Shown one piece after another: positions 25,456 through 34,253 of a stretch of DNA of 64,000 nucleotides (its first letter is position 1; every line of letters begins with the position of its first letter). A program made the translations under genes and the position numbers. Below the pieces are notes generated by a model that worked only from the letters and a program-made list of their open reading frames with translations, searched no databases and was not told where the DNA came from. Location of the stretch: positions 123,117 to 187,116 of the forward strand of contig NZ_BILY01000010.1 in NCBI RefSeq assembly GCF_004000805.1, written 5' to 3'. The stretch is from Paenibacillus glycanilyticus NBRC 16618 (lineage in GTDB: Bacteria > Bacillota > Bacilli > Paenibacillales > Paenibacillaceae).

Positions 25456-26154
25456 CAGGGCGGGAGTCGAAAATCCGAATACACGGCAGAAATGCGGCAA
25501 CAGCTGCCGCGCTGCCTCATCGACGGACAGGGTAACGCCGGACAAGTCGTTGAAGGATGTTACCCCATACTCCTGAATGCCGCAAGGAATAATGCCGCTG
25601 AAGCCTTCATTGCCTATTCCCGCCTCGATATTCAAGGCAAAGCCATGGCTTGTTACAAAACCGCCACGATCGCGGGCACGATTGAATTTCACGCCGATTG
25701 CGGCGATTTTCTCATTGCCGACCCATACTCCAGTATATTCCGGCTTTCTCCCCGCTTCTATACCATATTCGGCCAGCCAATTTATTATTGCCTGCTCCAC
25801 ATTGCGCAGGTACGCATGCAGATCCAATCCCTCCATCGGCAGGAACAGCATCGGATAACCGACTAATTGTCCCGGCCCATGATAAGTAATGTCCCCGCCG
25901 CGATCGATTTCGAAGACCGATATTCCGCGCTCGTTCAGCTCGTCCTCGCTTAGCAGCAGATGCTCGTGATGACGGTCCGTGCCCAGCGTATATGTTGGCG
26001 GATGCTGAAGAAGGAGAAGCGTCTCCTGACGCTCCTCCTGGCTGATCTGCCGCACGATCGATTTCTGCATCTCCCAAGCTTCCGCATAACCGATCATTGG
26101 TATATATCGGGCTTCCAAATGCCGCTCCACGTGTTTAGATGCCGTGTCAGTCAT
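25435..26154 (-). CDS. lipB: Octanoyl-[ACP]:protein octanoyltransferase
   Basis: Transfers octanoate from acyl carrier protein to lipoyl domains, first step of lipoate assembly. The 239-residue protein has RGGDITYHGPGQLVGYP, the catalytic Lys in AAIGVKFNRA and catalytic Cys in IIPCGIQEYG. It is the LipB type, not the LipM/LipL type used by B. subtilis. It lies 20 bp after bkdB, so the lipoylation enzyme is encoded with a lipoyl-dependent complex. Confidence 0.94.
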   Translation of the reverse strand: MTDTASKHVERHLEARYIPMIGYAEAWEMQKSIVRQISQEERQETLLLLQHPPTYTLGTDRHHEHLLLSEDELNERGISVFEIDRGGDITYHGPGQLVGYPMLFLPMEGLDLHAYLRNVEQAIINWLAEYGIEAGRKPEYTGVWVGNEKIAAIGVKFNRARDRGGFVTSHGFALNIEAGIGNEGFSGIIPCGIQEYGVTSFNDLSGVTLSVDEAARQLLPHFCRVFGFSTPALLEQRAE

Positions 26155-26174
26155 GCTGGATTACCCCGTTTCTT

Positions 26175-27485
26175 CTAGTACAATTTCGTATCTACGTTAA
26201 AGCTTTCAAGATTGTCTTTCACGCGCTGCAGGAAGCGGCCGCAAATAACGCCGTCCAGTACGCGGTGGTCAAGCGACAAGCACATATTCGCCATGGATCG
26301 GATCGCAATCATGTCATTGATCACGACAGGGCGTTTCACGATCGATTCAAAGGTCAGAATAGCTGCCTGCGGATAGTTAATAATCGGATTCGTAATGATA
26401 GAACCAAAAGAACCCGTATTGTTGACGGTAAAGGTACCGCCCTGCATATCGCTGAGCGTCAGCTTGCCTTCGCGTCCGCGGCGTGCCAGATCATCGATTT
26501 CCCGCGCGAGGCCGGCAATCGTCTTATGGTCGGCATTTTTGATAACCGGTGTCGCGACGGACTCTTCGGTTCCTACCGCAAGGGAGATATTGATATCCCG
26601 CTTAACGATAATTTTATCGACGGCCCACATGGAGTTCATGATCGGGAAATCCTTCAAAGCATTAACGACAGCCTTCAGGACAAAGGCCAGATACGTCAGA
26701 TTAATGCCTTCGCGCTTCATGAATTCATCCTTTACCTTGTTGCGAAGCTGAACCAGATTAGTAACGTCGACTTCAATCATCATCCAGCCATGCGGAATTT
26801 CATTTACGCTTAACATCGTATTGCGGGCGATTGCGCTCCGGATCGGCGATACGTCGATGAAGTCTTCCCCACGGCCCGGAATGGAGGCGCTTTGACTAGG
26901 TACGGTTGGCGTGCGAGGCGTCTCCGTTAAATGCAGGCCGGACGAACGCACCTCCGATACGGTTGTGCTTGGCGGAGGCGTCACCGGCCTGGCCGCTGCA
27001 GACGCAGGCGCTTGTCCCGCACCGGAAGCTACGTAAGCCAGAATATCCTTCCGCGTAATTCTTCCGCCAAGTCCCGTTCCAGGCACATCAGCCAGACGGA
27101 CGCCATGTTCAGCCGCAAGCTGCTGGACAGCCGGCGAGAAGCGGTTGCGCATCGACTGGTCGCCTTCATCCGCCGATTCCGCGGTTACGGCAGCTTTAGC
27201 TGCTTCCGATGCTCCCTCAGCTTCCGATGCGGATGAAGCAACCTCCGTCTCTACACGGCATACCGGAGTCCCGACCGGTACGGTCTCGCCATTGCCAACC
27301 AGAATCTCAACCAGCGTGCCGGCGATCGTGGACGGCAGCTCCGCGCTTACTTTATCCGTGATAAGCTCACAGATTGGTTCATACATCTCAATCCGGTCAC
27401 CCGGCTGCTTCAGCCATTTATCAATTGTCGCCGAGACCAGCGATTCCGCCAACTGAGGAATGACGATCTCCTTCACCGATTTCAT
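26175..27485 (-). CDS. bkdB: Branched-chain 2-oxoacid dehydrogenase E2 (dihydrolipoamide acyltransferase)
   Basis: 436-residue E2 core. N-terminal lipoyl domain with the modified Lys in ELITDKVSAELPS (about residue 45), an Ala/Glu-rich hinge, the peripheral subunit-binding domain AEHGVRLADVPGTGLGGRIT (about 140-160), a Pro/Ala hinge and the catalytic domain ending SLDHRVLDGVICGRFL with the active-site His and Asp. Third enzyme gene of lpdV-bkdAA-bkdAB-bkdB. Assigned to branched-chain rather than pyruvate dehydrogenase from gene order and E1 organisation. Confidence 0.92.
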   Translation of the reverse strand: MKSVKEIVIPQLAESLVSATIDKWLKQPGDRIEMYEPICELITDKVSAELPSTIAGTLVEILVGNGETVPVGTPVCRVETEVASSASEAEGASEAAKAAVTAESADEGDQSMRNRFSPAVQQLAAEHGVRLADVPGTGLGGRITRKDILAYVASGAGQAPASAAARPVTPPPSTTVSEVRSSGLHLTETPRTPTVPSQSASIPGRGEDFIDVSPIRSAIARNTMLSVNEIPHGWMMIEVDVTNLVQLRNKVKDEFMKREGINLTYLAFVLKAVVNALKDFPIMNSMWAVDKIIVKRDINISLAVGTEESVATPVIKNADHKTIAGLAREIDDLARRGREGKLTLSDMQGGTFTVNNTGSFGSIITNPIINYPQAAILTFESIVKRPVVINDMIAIRSMANMCLSLDHRVLDGVICGRFLQRVKDNLESFNVDTKLY

Positions 27486-27522
27486 TAATTATCCATCTCC
27501 CTACCTGACACGTACTTGTCGC

Positions 27523-28506
27523 TTAGTATAGCGCCAAATTGCGCATTGCTTCTTTTACTTTGTCTTTGTTGAGCAAGAAGAACTTCTCGCCCGGCGGGTT
27601 AATCGGCATTGCCGGCACATCCGGACCACAAAGTCTTTGGATTGGAGCATCCAGCTCATACAGCAGCTCTTCCGCAATAATAGCCGATACTTCCGCACCT
27701 ACGCCGCCAGTCTTGTTGTCTTCATGAATAATCAATACTTTGCCCGTCTTGCGGACTGATGCAAGAATGGCTTCCTTGTCAAGCGGCTGCAGCGTTCTAA
27801 GGTCAAGAATATGAGAGCTGATGCCTTCTTGCGCAAGCTCTGCAGCAGCCTGCTCAACAAACATAAGAGGCATGCTGTAACCGATAACGGTAATGTCGTC
27901 GCCTTCGCGCAGCACGTTGGCTTTCCCGATCTCAACAATATAATCATCTTCCGGCACGTCGCCGTTAATAAGCTTGTAGCATTTTTTGTTTTCGAAGAAG
28001 ATAACCGGATCGGGATCACGGACAGCCGATTTTAACAGCCCTTTTGCATCGTAAGCCGTGTAAGGCGCTACAATCTTGATGCCCGGCGTGCCGAAAAATA
28101 CCGATTCCGGACATTGCGAGTGATACAAGCCGCCGAAAATGCCGCCGCCGATTGGCGCGCGGATAACAAGCGGACAACTCCAATCGTTATTGGAGCGGTA
28201 ACGGATTTTTGCCGCTTCGCTTATAATTTGGTTAGTTGCCGGGAACATGAAGTCCGAATACTGCATTTCCGCAATCGGCTTCATGCCGTACATGGCTGCA
28301 CCTATGGCAACCCCTGCAATAGCGGACTCGGCAAGAGGCGTATCAAGAGCGCGCATCTCGCCGAACTGCTCAAGCAGCCCTTTGGTTGTCGTGAATACGC
28401 CGCCCTTTACGCCAACGTCTTCCCCTAGCACGAATACGTCGTCGTCTCGCTCCATCTCTTCTTTCATTGCCAACCGAATCGCATCGATATAATCCATTTT
28501 TGCCAT
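27523..28506 (-). CDS. bkdAB: Branched-chain 2-oxoacid dehydrogenase E1 beta
   Basis: 327-residue beta chain of the thiamine-diphosphate-dependent E1. Landmarks: MDYIDAIRLAMKEEMERD, VLGEDVGVKGGVF, DTPLAESAIAGVAIGAA and RAPIGGGIFGGLYHSQCPE. ATG at 28506 is preferred because GGAGGAGGG lies upstream and the extended frame is within bkdAA. It starts one base after the bkdAA stop. Makes acyl-CoAs for iso and anteiso fatty acids, the major lipids of Paenibacillus. Confidence 0.94.
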   Translation of the reverse strand: MAKMDYIDAIRLAMKEEMERDDDVFVLGEDVGVKGGVFTTTKGLLEQFGEMRALDTPLAESAIAGVAIGAAMYGMKPIAEMQYSDFMFPATNQIISEAAKIRYRSNNDWSCPLVIRAPIGGGIFGGLYHSQCPESVFFGTPGIKIVAPYTAYDAKGLLKSAVRDPDPVIFFENKKCYKLINGDVPEDDYIVEIGKANVLREGDDITVIGYSMPLMFVEQAAAELAQEGISSHILDLRTLQPLDKEAILASVRKTGKVLIIHEDNKTGGVGAEVSAIIAEELLYELDAPIQRLCGPDVPAMPINPPGEKFFLLNKDKVKEAMRNLALY

Positions 28507-28507
28507 C

Positions 28508-29521
28508 TTAGCGTCCCTCCTCCGCGTATACGTGCAACAGTACGGATTCTGGTGCCGGGAATGGCGCGTTGTCGCCGTATTCCGTTGCTTCATCGATCAA
28601 CTTGCGGGTACGCGCCTGAAGCTCAGCTTCAAGCTCTTCATTCCAGAGGCCGCATTCTTCCAGATAGCTTTTATATTTCGGGATTCCGTCCTTCGCGCGG
28701 TTCTCGTCAACTTCTTCCTTCGTGCGGTAAGCAAGATCGTTATCGGAAGTAGAATGCGGGGACAGGCGGTACATCATCGCTTCAATAAGCGTCGGACCTT
28801 CGCCGGCGATCGCGCGTTCGCGCGCTTCCTTCACTACCCGGAATACTTCGAGGGCGTCATTTCCGTCAACCTGGTAGCCCGGGAAGCCGTAACCAAGGGC
28901 ACGGTCAGCTACGCGTCCGCCGAGCTGCTTGCTCACCGGCACCGAGATCGCGTATTGGTTGTTCTCGCACATGAGGATGACCGGAAGTTTATGTACTCCG
29001 GCAAAGTTGCATCCTTCGTGGAAATCGCCCTGATTGCTCGAGCCTTCCCCGAAGGTTACAAAGCTGACGATCGGTTTGTTTTTCATTTTCGCGGCCAAGG
29101 CAATGCCAACCGCATGGGGCACCTGCGTCGTAACCGGGCTGGAGCCCGTTACGATCCGGAGGCGCTTGCTTCCGAAGTGGCCAGGCATCTGACGGCCTCC
29201 GCTGTTCGGGTCTTCCGCTTTCGCGAAAACAGACAGCATTAATTCTTTTACCGTCATGCCGACGGCAAGGACAAATCCATAATCGCGATAATAAGGCAGG
29301 AAATAATCATTCTCCCGGTCAAGCGCGAAGGCAGCTGCCACTTGCGCAACCTCTTGGCCGATGCCGGAGACGTGAAAATTAATTTTACCCGCTCTTTGCA
29401 GCAGCAAGTTGCGCTCGTCGAATTTGCGGGCGAGTACCATCATTGCGTACATTTCAAGAGCCTGTTCGTTAGTTAAGCCTAATTCGTTATGACGAAAGGT
29501 TTGTTCGGTTGATTGACTCAT
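28508..29521 (-). CDS. bkdAA: Branched-chain 2-oxoacid dehydrogenase E1 alpha
   Basis: 337-residue alpha chain. The thiamine-diphosphate motif GEGSSNQGDFHEGCNFA to ENNQYAISVP (GDG-type fold; here GEG) is at about residues 155-195, and the phosphorylation-loop region YRLSPHSTSDN is near 255. AGGAGGCACAACCTC precedes ATG. Second gene of the operon, 95 bp after lpdV. Confidence 0.95.
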   Translation of the reverse strand: MSQSTEQTFRHNELGLTNEQALEMYAMMVLARKFDERNLLLQRAGKINFHVSGIGQEVAQVAAAFALDRENDYFLPYYRDYGFVLAVGMTVKELMLSVFAKAEDPNSGGRQMPGHFGSKRLRIVTGSSPVTTQVPHAVGIALAAKMKNKPIVSFVTFGEGSSNQGDFHEGCNFAGVHKLPVILMCENNQYAISVPVSKQLGGRVADRALGYGFPGYQVDGNDALEVFRVVKEARERAIAGEGPTLIEAMMYRLSPHSTSDNDLAYRTKEEVDENRAKDGIPKYKSYLEECGLWNEELEAELQARTRKLIDEATEYGDNAPFPAPESVLLHVYAEEGR

Positions 29522-29616
29522 GAGGTTGTGCCTCCTTTAACCTGATTTTAAAACCAGGTACTAAGACTTGATATTACCTATTATAACCGCATTCAGCCGA
29601 AAAAGAAAATCCTTCG

Positions 29617-31044
29617 CTAGAGAGCAAGAGATTTGCCGTCAATGGCAAGCATGGCTTCCCCAAGAGCTTCGGATAAGGTTGGATGCGGGTGAATAAGCTG
29701 ACCGACTTCCCAAGGCGTTGCATTAAGCAGTCCGGCAAGCGACGCCTCGGAGATCAAATCTGTCGCATGCGGACCGATCATATGAACCCCAATAATGTCA
29801 TTGGTCTTGCGGTCTGCAATCACTTTGACGAATCCGTCTGCTTCGCCGAGCACGAGAGCTTTGCCAATTGCGGCGAACGGAATTTTACCGGTCTTAATAT
29901 CATGCCCTTTCGTCCGGGCTCCGTCTTCGGTCAAACCGTAAGAAGCCACTTCCGGGCGGGAATAGATGCAGCGCGGAATCAGATTGGGATCAACCGACTC
30001 TTTCTTATGTCCCGCAATATGCTCGGCTGCAGCAACGCCTTCATGGGATGCCGCATGCGCAAGCTGTACGCCGCCAATGACATCGCCAATCGCATAAATA
30101 TGTGGCTCGGTTGTTTGACCGAATTCGTTGACATAGATGACGCCGTTTTTGGTTTGAATATCCGTATTTTCGAGACCGATGTTTTCAATGTTCGCCTGAC
30201 GGCCGACAGACAGGAGCAGCTTGCTTGCTGTAAGCATAATATTTCCTTCGGAAGTTTCTGCTGTAATGGATACTTCATCTCCGTTTATCGAGAGCTCTTC
30301 GGTTTTGAGCTGGACATTCGTGAGAACCCGCACTCCGCGGCGGCGAAGCAATCTTGTCAGCTCTGCCGACACCTCCGCATCTTCGCCAGGAAGAAGTCTT
30401 GCGCCAACCTCCACCAAGGTTACCTGAACGCCAAAATCCTGCAGCATCGAAGCCCATTCCACCCCGATAACGCCACCGCCAACGATTAGCATCGATTCCG
30501 GAAGCTTATCAAGCTGAAGAGCATCGTCGCTGGACAAGATATGCACGCCGTCCGGTTTTAGCCCCGGCAGATGACGTGGCCGCGAGCCCGTTGCGATAAT
30601 CAGATTCGTCGAAACGACCGATTCCATCTCTCCGTCAGCCAGTTCAACGGCTAATGAACCGCTGCGGGGCGAAAAAATAGACGGACCTATAATGCGGCCT
30701 TTGCCGTTAATAATCTGAATATCATACTTCTTCATCAAGCCTTTAAGGCCGCGATGCAATTGTTCAACCGTCTTTTCTTTACGATCCTGAACTTTATTGA
30801 AATCCAGAGACAGAGCACCCTCTGTAACCGAAACTCCGTATTTATCCGCTTCAAGCAAAGTCGCGTAAACCTCCGCGCTGCGAAGCAGCGATTTGCTTGG
30901 TATACATCCTCTATGTAAGCAAGTGCCGCCCAACTTATCGAGCTCCACAATAGCTACGCTTTTGCCCAGCTGAGCAGCTCTGATCGCTGCTGTGTATCCG
31001 CCGGGGCCGCCGCCAAGCACAGCTACATCCACTTGGATTGTCAT
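29617..31044 (-). CDS. lpdV: Dihydrolipoamide dehydrogenase (E3)
   Basis: 475-residue FAD/NAD disulfide oxidoreductase that reoxidises the E2 lipoyl arm. FAD loop VAVLGGGPGGYTAAIRAAQ, redox cysteines GGTCLHRGCIPSK, NAD loop LIVGGGVIGVEWASML, second FAD contact IYAIGDVIGG and C-terminal catalytic His-Glu in IHPHPTLSEALGEA. ATG at 31044 has AGGAGGGAATACATA. First gene of the bkd operon; bkdR, ptb, bcd and buk, present in B. subtilis, are not upstream. Confidence 0.95.
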   Translation of the reverse strand: MTIQVDVAVLGGGPGGYTAAIRAAQLGKSVAIVELDKLGGTCLHRGCIPSKSLLRSAEVYATLLEADKYGVSVTEGALSLDFNKVQDRKEKTVEQLHRGLKGLMKKYDIQIINGKGRIIGPSIFSPRSGSLAVELADGEMESVVSTNLIIATGSRPRHLPGLKPDGVHILSSDDALQLDKLPESMLIVGGGVIGVEWASMLQDFGVQVTLVEVGARLLPGEDAEVSAELTRLLRRRGVRVLTNVQLKTEELSINGDEVSITAETSEGNIMLTASKLLLSVGRQANIENIGLENTDIQTKNGVIYVNEFGQTTEPHIYAIGDVIGGVQLAHAASHEGVAAAEHIAGHKKESVDPNLIPRCIYSRPEVASYGLTEDGARTKGHDIKTGKIPFAAIGKALVLGEADGFVKVIADRKTNDIIGVHMIGPHATDLISEASLAGLLNATPWEVGQLIHPHPTLSEALGEAMLAIDGKSLAL

Positions 31045-31113
31045 TATGTATTCCCTCCTGAAATGATTTATCACCACAATGGCCGTACTGCGGTGATCGT
31101 GATGATTCATACT

Positions 31114-31129
31114 TCGAAAGCGTTCGCTT
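31114..31129. promoter_or_regulatory. Palindromic AAAGCG-TT-CGCTTT, cre-like
   Basis: Lies between lpdV and the divergent DUF2627 gene, about 70 bp before lpdV. It matches the catabolite-responsive element pattern WTGNAANCGNWNNCAW at all but two positions. May be a CcpA site; low confidence. Confidence 0.3.
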
Positions 31130-31239
31130 TAAGATTGTTGCAGGCAAGCTATTATGTACAGCTGTTTAGTGACAACTCTTTTACCACTCGTCCTATTGTA
31201 CCTTTTTTCAAATCGATTTACATCGTTAAATTTCCGAAA

Positions 31240-31268
31240 TAGACACTGCCTGCAGAAAAAGGTATCAT
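31240..31268 (+). promoter_or_regulatory. SigA-type promoter of the DUF2627 gene
   Basis: TAGACA (31240-31245), 17 bp, TATCAT (31263-31268): one mismatch in each hexamer. About 40 bp before the start codon. Confidence 0.55.
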
Positions 31269-31311
31269 AGGAAGGAATGTTCAATTACGGAACAAGGAGA
31301 TCGTCATACAT

Positions 31312-31605
31312 ATGAGATTAGTTGCTGCCCGTCTAGTTGCCGTACTGCTGCTCGTCATTCCCGGCATTGCCGCCTGTATCGGTTTTCTTAAGATGAAAAA
31401 TGCCCTTTTTAATTACTTCTCCGAATTTGGAAACGATGCCATTAAGCCAGACTTTGCTTGGCTAAGCTTTCTATTTGGACTTGTACTCTTTGCCATTGGA
31501 GTTGGGTTTATCGGCGGCTGGATCTTCTTCCGAGACCGCAAACGCAATTACGTAGCCCCAAGATTCCGTCCGAAACGCCCAAGACCACCTAAACCGCAAG
31601 CATAA
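31312..31605 (+). CDS. DUF2627 (YqzF-like) membrane protein
   Basis: 97 residues with two membrane helices (about 6-27 and 47-72) separated by KMKNALFNYFSEFGNDAIKP, and a short basic, proline-rich cytoplasmic tail RPKRPRPPKPQA. Such proteins are found near spo0A in spore-formers, as YqzF in B. subtilis, but no function is known. AAGGAG precedes ATG. It is followed by a strong terminator and is convergent with spo0A. Confidence 0.75.
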   Translation: MRLVAARLVAVLLLVIPGIAACIGFLKMKNALFNYFSEFGNDAIKPDFAWLSFLFGLVLFAIGVGFIGGWIFFRDRKRNYVAPRFRPKRPRPPKPQA

Positions 31606-31614
31606 ACGAACATA

Positions 31615-31655
31615 GAACACCCCGCTGCTACTCCTGGAGTATGGCGGGGTGTTGT
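31615..31655. terminator. Terminator of the DUF2627 gene
   Basis: AACACCCCGC pairs with GCGGGGTGTT across about 20 bp that itself has the small stem ACTCCTGGAGT. Followed by TTGTTATTTG on the plus strand. Confidence 0.75.
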
Positions 31656-31669
31656 TATTTGCCCTGAAA

Positions 31670-31714
31670 AGAAAAACCGCCTTCATATTGGGCAGAACCA
31701 ATAATAAATAGCGG
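31670..31714 (-). terminator. Terminator of spo0A
   Basis: AAAACCGC and GCGGTTTT flank an inner ATTGG/CCAAT stem. It lies directly after the spo0A stop on the minus strand and continues into TTTTC-rich sequence. Confidence 0.6.
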
Positions 31715-31723
31715 TTTTATTCT

Positions 31724-32542
31724 TTAGCTAACTTTGTGTTCGATCCGGAGCTTATCAGCTACCATCGCAATAAATTCGGAATTGGTCGGCTTGGATTTAC
31801 TGATGTTGATCGTATAGCCGAACAGGTGCGAGATGCTGTCGATATTGCCGCGCGTCCAGGCTACCTCAATAGCGTGGCGGATGGCGCGTTCAACGCGGGA
31901 TGGCGTTGTTTTAAACTTTTCCGCAATGGCAGGATACAACGTTTTTGTAATGGCTCCCAAAATTTCGATGTTATTGTACACCATCGTAATCGCTTCGCGC
32001 AGGTATTGATAACCTTTGATATGGGCAGGAACACCAATTTCGTGAATAATGCTTGTAATGTTGGCGTCGAGATTTTTGCCTTTGGCAAGTGGCACGACAT
32101 TTGATTTGACCGTTGTTGTTGCGGCAGAACTGCTAAACGATGCCGAGGAAGCAAACGTGGAATTGCCAACCAATTGACGAATCCGATTAGCGAGTATTTC
32201 CATATCGAACGGTTTCAAAATGTAATAAGATGCGCCAAGCTGAACGGCTTTTTGGGTGATGTTCTCTTGACCGAATGCAGTCAGCATGATGATTTTGGGC
32301 ATTGGCGTAATATTTAATTCTTTAATGCGTTCCAGTACGCCTAAGCCGTCCAGATGAGGCATTATAATATCAAGGATTAGAACATCAGGTACTTTTCTGC
32401 CTTCTTCGAAATAAGACAATACCTCTTCACCGTTATAAGCTACTCCGCTTACGTTCATATCATTTTGATCCGATATGTATTCGGATAATAAATTGGTGAA
32501 TTCACGATTGTCATCTGCCAGCAATACTTCGATCTTGTGCAA
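31724..32542 (-). CDS. spo0A: Sporulation transcription factor Spo0A
   Basis: Master regulator of sporulation. 272 residues: receiver domain with the acidic pair LLADDN (10-11), phosphoacceptor Asp in [10 protein letters not shown] (about 58), LTAFG and the invariant Lys in YYILKPFD; an Ala/Ser-rich linker ([15 protein letters not shown]); and the Spo0A effector domain with the DNA-recognition helix [18 protein letters not shown], essentially as in Bacillus. Start is TTG with GGGAGG eight bases upstream. It has its own control region with a SigH-type promoter and 0A boxes, downstream of spoIVB. Confidence 0.98.
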   Translation of the reverse strand: MHKIEVLLADDNREFTNLLSEYISDQNDMNVSGVAYNGEEVLSYFEEGRKVPDVLILDIIMPHLDGLGVLERIKELNITPMPKIIMLTAFGQENITQKAVQLGASYYILKPFDMEILANRIRQLVGNSTFASSASFSSSAATTTVKSNVVPLAKGKNLDANITSIIHEIGVPAHIKGYQYLREAITMVYNNIEILGAITKTLYPAIAEKFKTTPSRVERAIRHAIEVAWTRGNIDSISHLFGYTINISKSKPTNSEFIAMVADKLRIEHKVS

Positions 32543-32605
32543 GGTCTGGTCCTCCCTTAAATGATATTCACTCGCGATTACCTTTCCCTAGTTGTCTTGG
32601 ATAAA

Positions 32606-32634
32606 GTTTTCGACATGCCGGTTTAAATTCCTTC
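32606..32634 (-). promoter_or_regulatory. SigH-type (Ps) promoter of spo0A with overlapping 0A box
   Basis: Minus strand GAAGGAATT (32626-32634), 11 bp, GTCGAAAAC (32606-32614): a near-perfect SigH arrangement. The -10 lies inside TGTCGAAA (32608-32615), a Spo0A box. Confidence 0.7.
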
Positions 32635-32726
32635 TGTCGAAAATTTTTTTCCTTTGATTTTTTAATCTTTTTCGTTATAATAAATAATTTATTACAATTT
32701 ATGATGCCGTTCGTATATTTTCGACA
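32608..32726. promoter_or_regulatory. Three Spo0A boxes (TGTCGAAA)
   Basis: Exact TGTCGAA cores at 32608-32615 (minus), 32635-32642 (plus orientation) and 32719-32726 (minus). They surround the SigH promoter and the AT-rich upstream part, consistent with autoregulation of spo0A by Spo0A~P. Confidence 0.7.
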
Positions 32727-32756
32727 AATCCAACCAATTCCAGACGTCTCCATGAA

Positions 32757-32797
32757 GAAACCGCTGAAGGGTTTAACAAGCCCAATCAGCGGTTATT
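32757..32797 (-). terminator. Terminator after spoIVB
   Basis: AACCGCTGA pairs with TCAGCGGTT around GGGTTTAACAAGCCC, itself a small stem (GGG/CCC). On the minus strand TTTCTTC follows, a weak T-tract. Confidence 0.65.
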
Positions 32798-32804
32798 TTA
32801 TTGG

Positions 32805-34184
32805 TTATGCAGCTGTACCTTGCGTTGATTTCTCTCTCATCAAGATGCCTGCATCCTGCAGCATCCATTCAATAAAGCATCCGTAACCCGAAGCAGGATC
32901 GTTAACAAAGACATGCGTAACGGCTCCAACCAGTTTCCCGTTCTGGATAATCGGAGAACCCGACATCCCTTGAACAATCCCCCCCGTTTTATCAAGAAGG
33001 CGTTTATCGGTAATTTTAATAACCATACCTTTGGTTGCTGGCGCAGGCTGTTTCGTAACATGAGCGATCTCAATATCAAACCGCTCGACCTTTTGTCCGT
33101 TAACAACAGTCAAAATTTGAGCCGGACCTTCTTTAACATCTTCGGCGAACGTCACAGGAATCGTTTTATCGCTAAAGCTATGGTTCGGGTTTTCGTTCAT
33201 TTTGCCAAAAATACCGAATGGCGTGTTTCGTTCGATATTGCCTAAAATCTTGCCTTCTTTGACAAAATGGGCACGTTTCTCACCCGGCTCTCCCGTTTGG
33301 CTCTTGTTAATGGACGTCACGCTGGACTGCAGGATCTGCCCTTCGCCAACTTCGATCGGCGTCTGGGTATCCATATCGGTAATGACATGGCCAAGAGCAC
33401 CGTAGACACCTTGATCAGGAGCATAAAACGTTAATGTACCGACACCGGCCGCTGAATCCCGAATATAAAGACCAAGCTTCCAATTGCGCTCTTCTGCATC
33501 ACGGACCGGATAAAGCCTCGTTTCTCCGATGGTACCATTACGTTTGTAAGTAATTGCAAGCGGACGCTGCTCCTTGCCTGCTTGCTCCACCAGATTGGCC
33601 ACCTTGCTGACTTCATTAATATTGTGCCCATCGATCCTAATAATAAGATCGCCTAAACGGAGACCTGCTTTTTCACCAGGCGACTCCTTTGTTCCGTTAC
33701 TCGCGCGAACCTGATGATGGCCAACAACAAGAATACCGGCGGATTTCACTTTCACGCCAATTGTCTGACCACCTGGGATAACCCTTAAATCAGGCACGAC
33801 ATTCACTTTAACGGTCTTGAACGGAATTTTACCAAATAATTTCACTTTCATGCTCGTCTGTCCGCTTTGATGCGGCTGTAACGAAATGGGGTCATTCAAA
33901 TTGACTGATAATGACTGACGGGTTGAGCCATTGATTTGAAGCATTCGTGGATCCACGGTAACTTCTGCATGTACGGGAACTCCATATTGTAATCGTTTCA
34001 GTTGGCCGGAGAATAAACGAAGTTCATTCGGGAATGCGGCAAAATGTTGAAACGGCGCGGAGAGTCCGATCATGCAGACGCAGATAACGAGAACTAGGCC
34101 AAACCATTTCTTCCTTGGGCTGGAGTTCAATGATTTCACGCTCCCTGTTATTCCATCGCATGACGAGTAAGGTCGTTTCGCCAT
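32805..34184 (-). CDS. spoIVB: SpoIVB serine peptidase (S55), SigK checkpoint protease
   Basis: Secreted by the forespore to trigger SpoIVFB-dependent maturation of pro-SigK in the mother cell. 459 residues: basic N-terminus, one membrane/signal helix at about 26-46, a PDZ domain at about 140-225 (KAGLRLGDLIIRIDGHNINE), the peptidase domain with catalytic His in VYGALGHVITD and Ser in VQGMSGSPIIQNG. Located between recN and spo0A as in B. subtilis. AAAGGTACGCCA precedes ATG. Confidence 0.95.
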   Translation of the reverse strand: MAKRPYSSCDGITGSVKSLNSSPRKKWFGLVLVICVCMIGLSAPFQHFAAFPNELRLFSGQLKRLQYGVPVHAEVTVDPRMLQINGSTRQSLSVNLNDPISLQPHQSGQTSMKVKLFGKIPFKTVKVNVVPDLRVIPGGQTIGVKVKSAGILVVGHHQVRASNGTKESPGEKAGLRLGDLIIRIDGHNINEVSKVANLVEQAGKEQRPLAITYKRNGTIGETRLYPVRDAEERNWKLGLYIRDSAAGVGTLTFYAPDQGVYGALGHVITDMDTQTPIEVGEGQILQSSVTSINKSQTGEPGEKRAHFVKEGKILGNIERNTPFGIFGKMNENPNHSFSDKTIPVTFAEDVKEGPAQILTVVNGQKVERFDIEIAHVTKQPAPATKGMVIKITDKRLLDKTGGIVQGMSGSPIIQNGKLVGAVTHVFVNDPASGYGCFIEWMLQDAGILMREKSTQGTAA

Positions 34185-34253
34185 TGGCGTACCTTTAAGT
34201 TACCCTGCACTGTTTGTTTTATGACCACAAAAACATTCCCTGAATACCTTCCT

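Noticed and set aside
31195..31223. TACAAT as promoter of lpdV
   Set aside because: No acceptable -35 at any normal spacing; the true start of the bkd transcript is unresolved.
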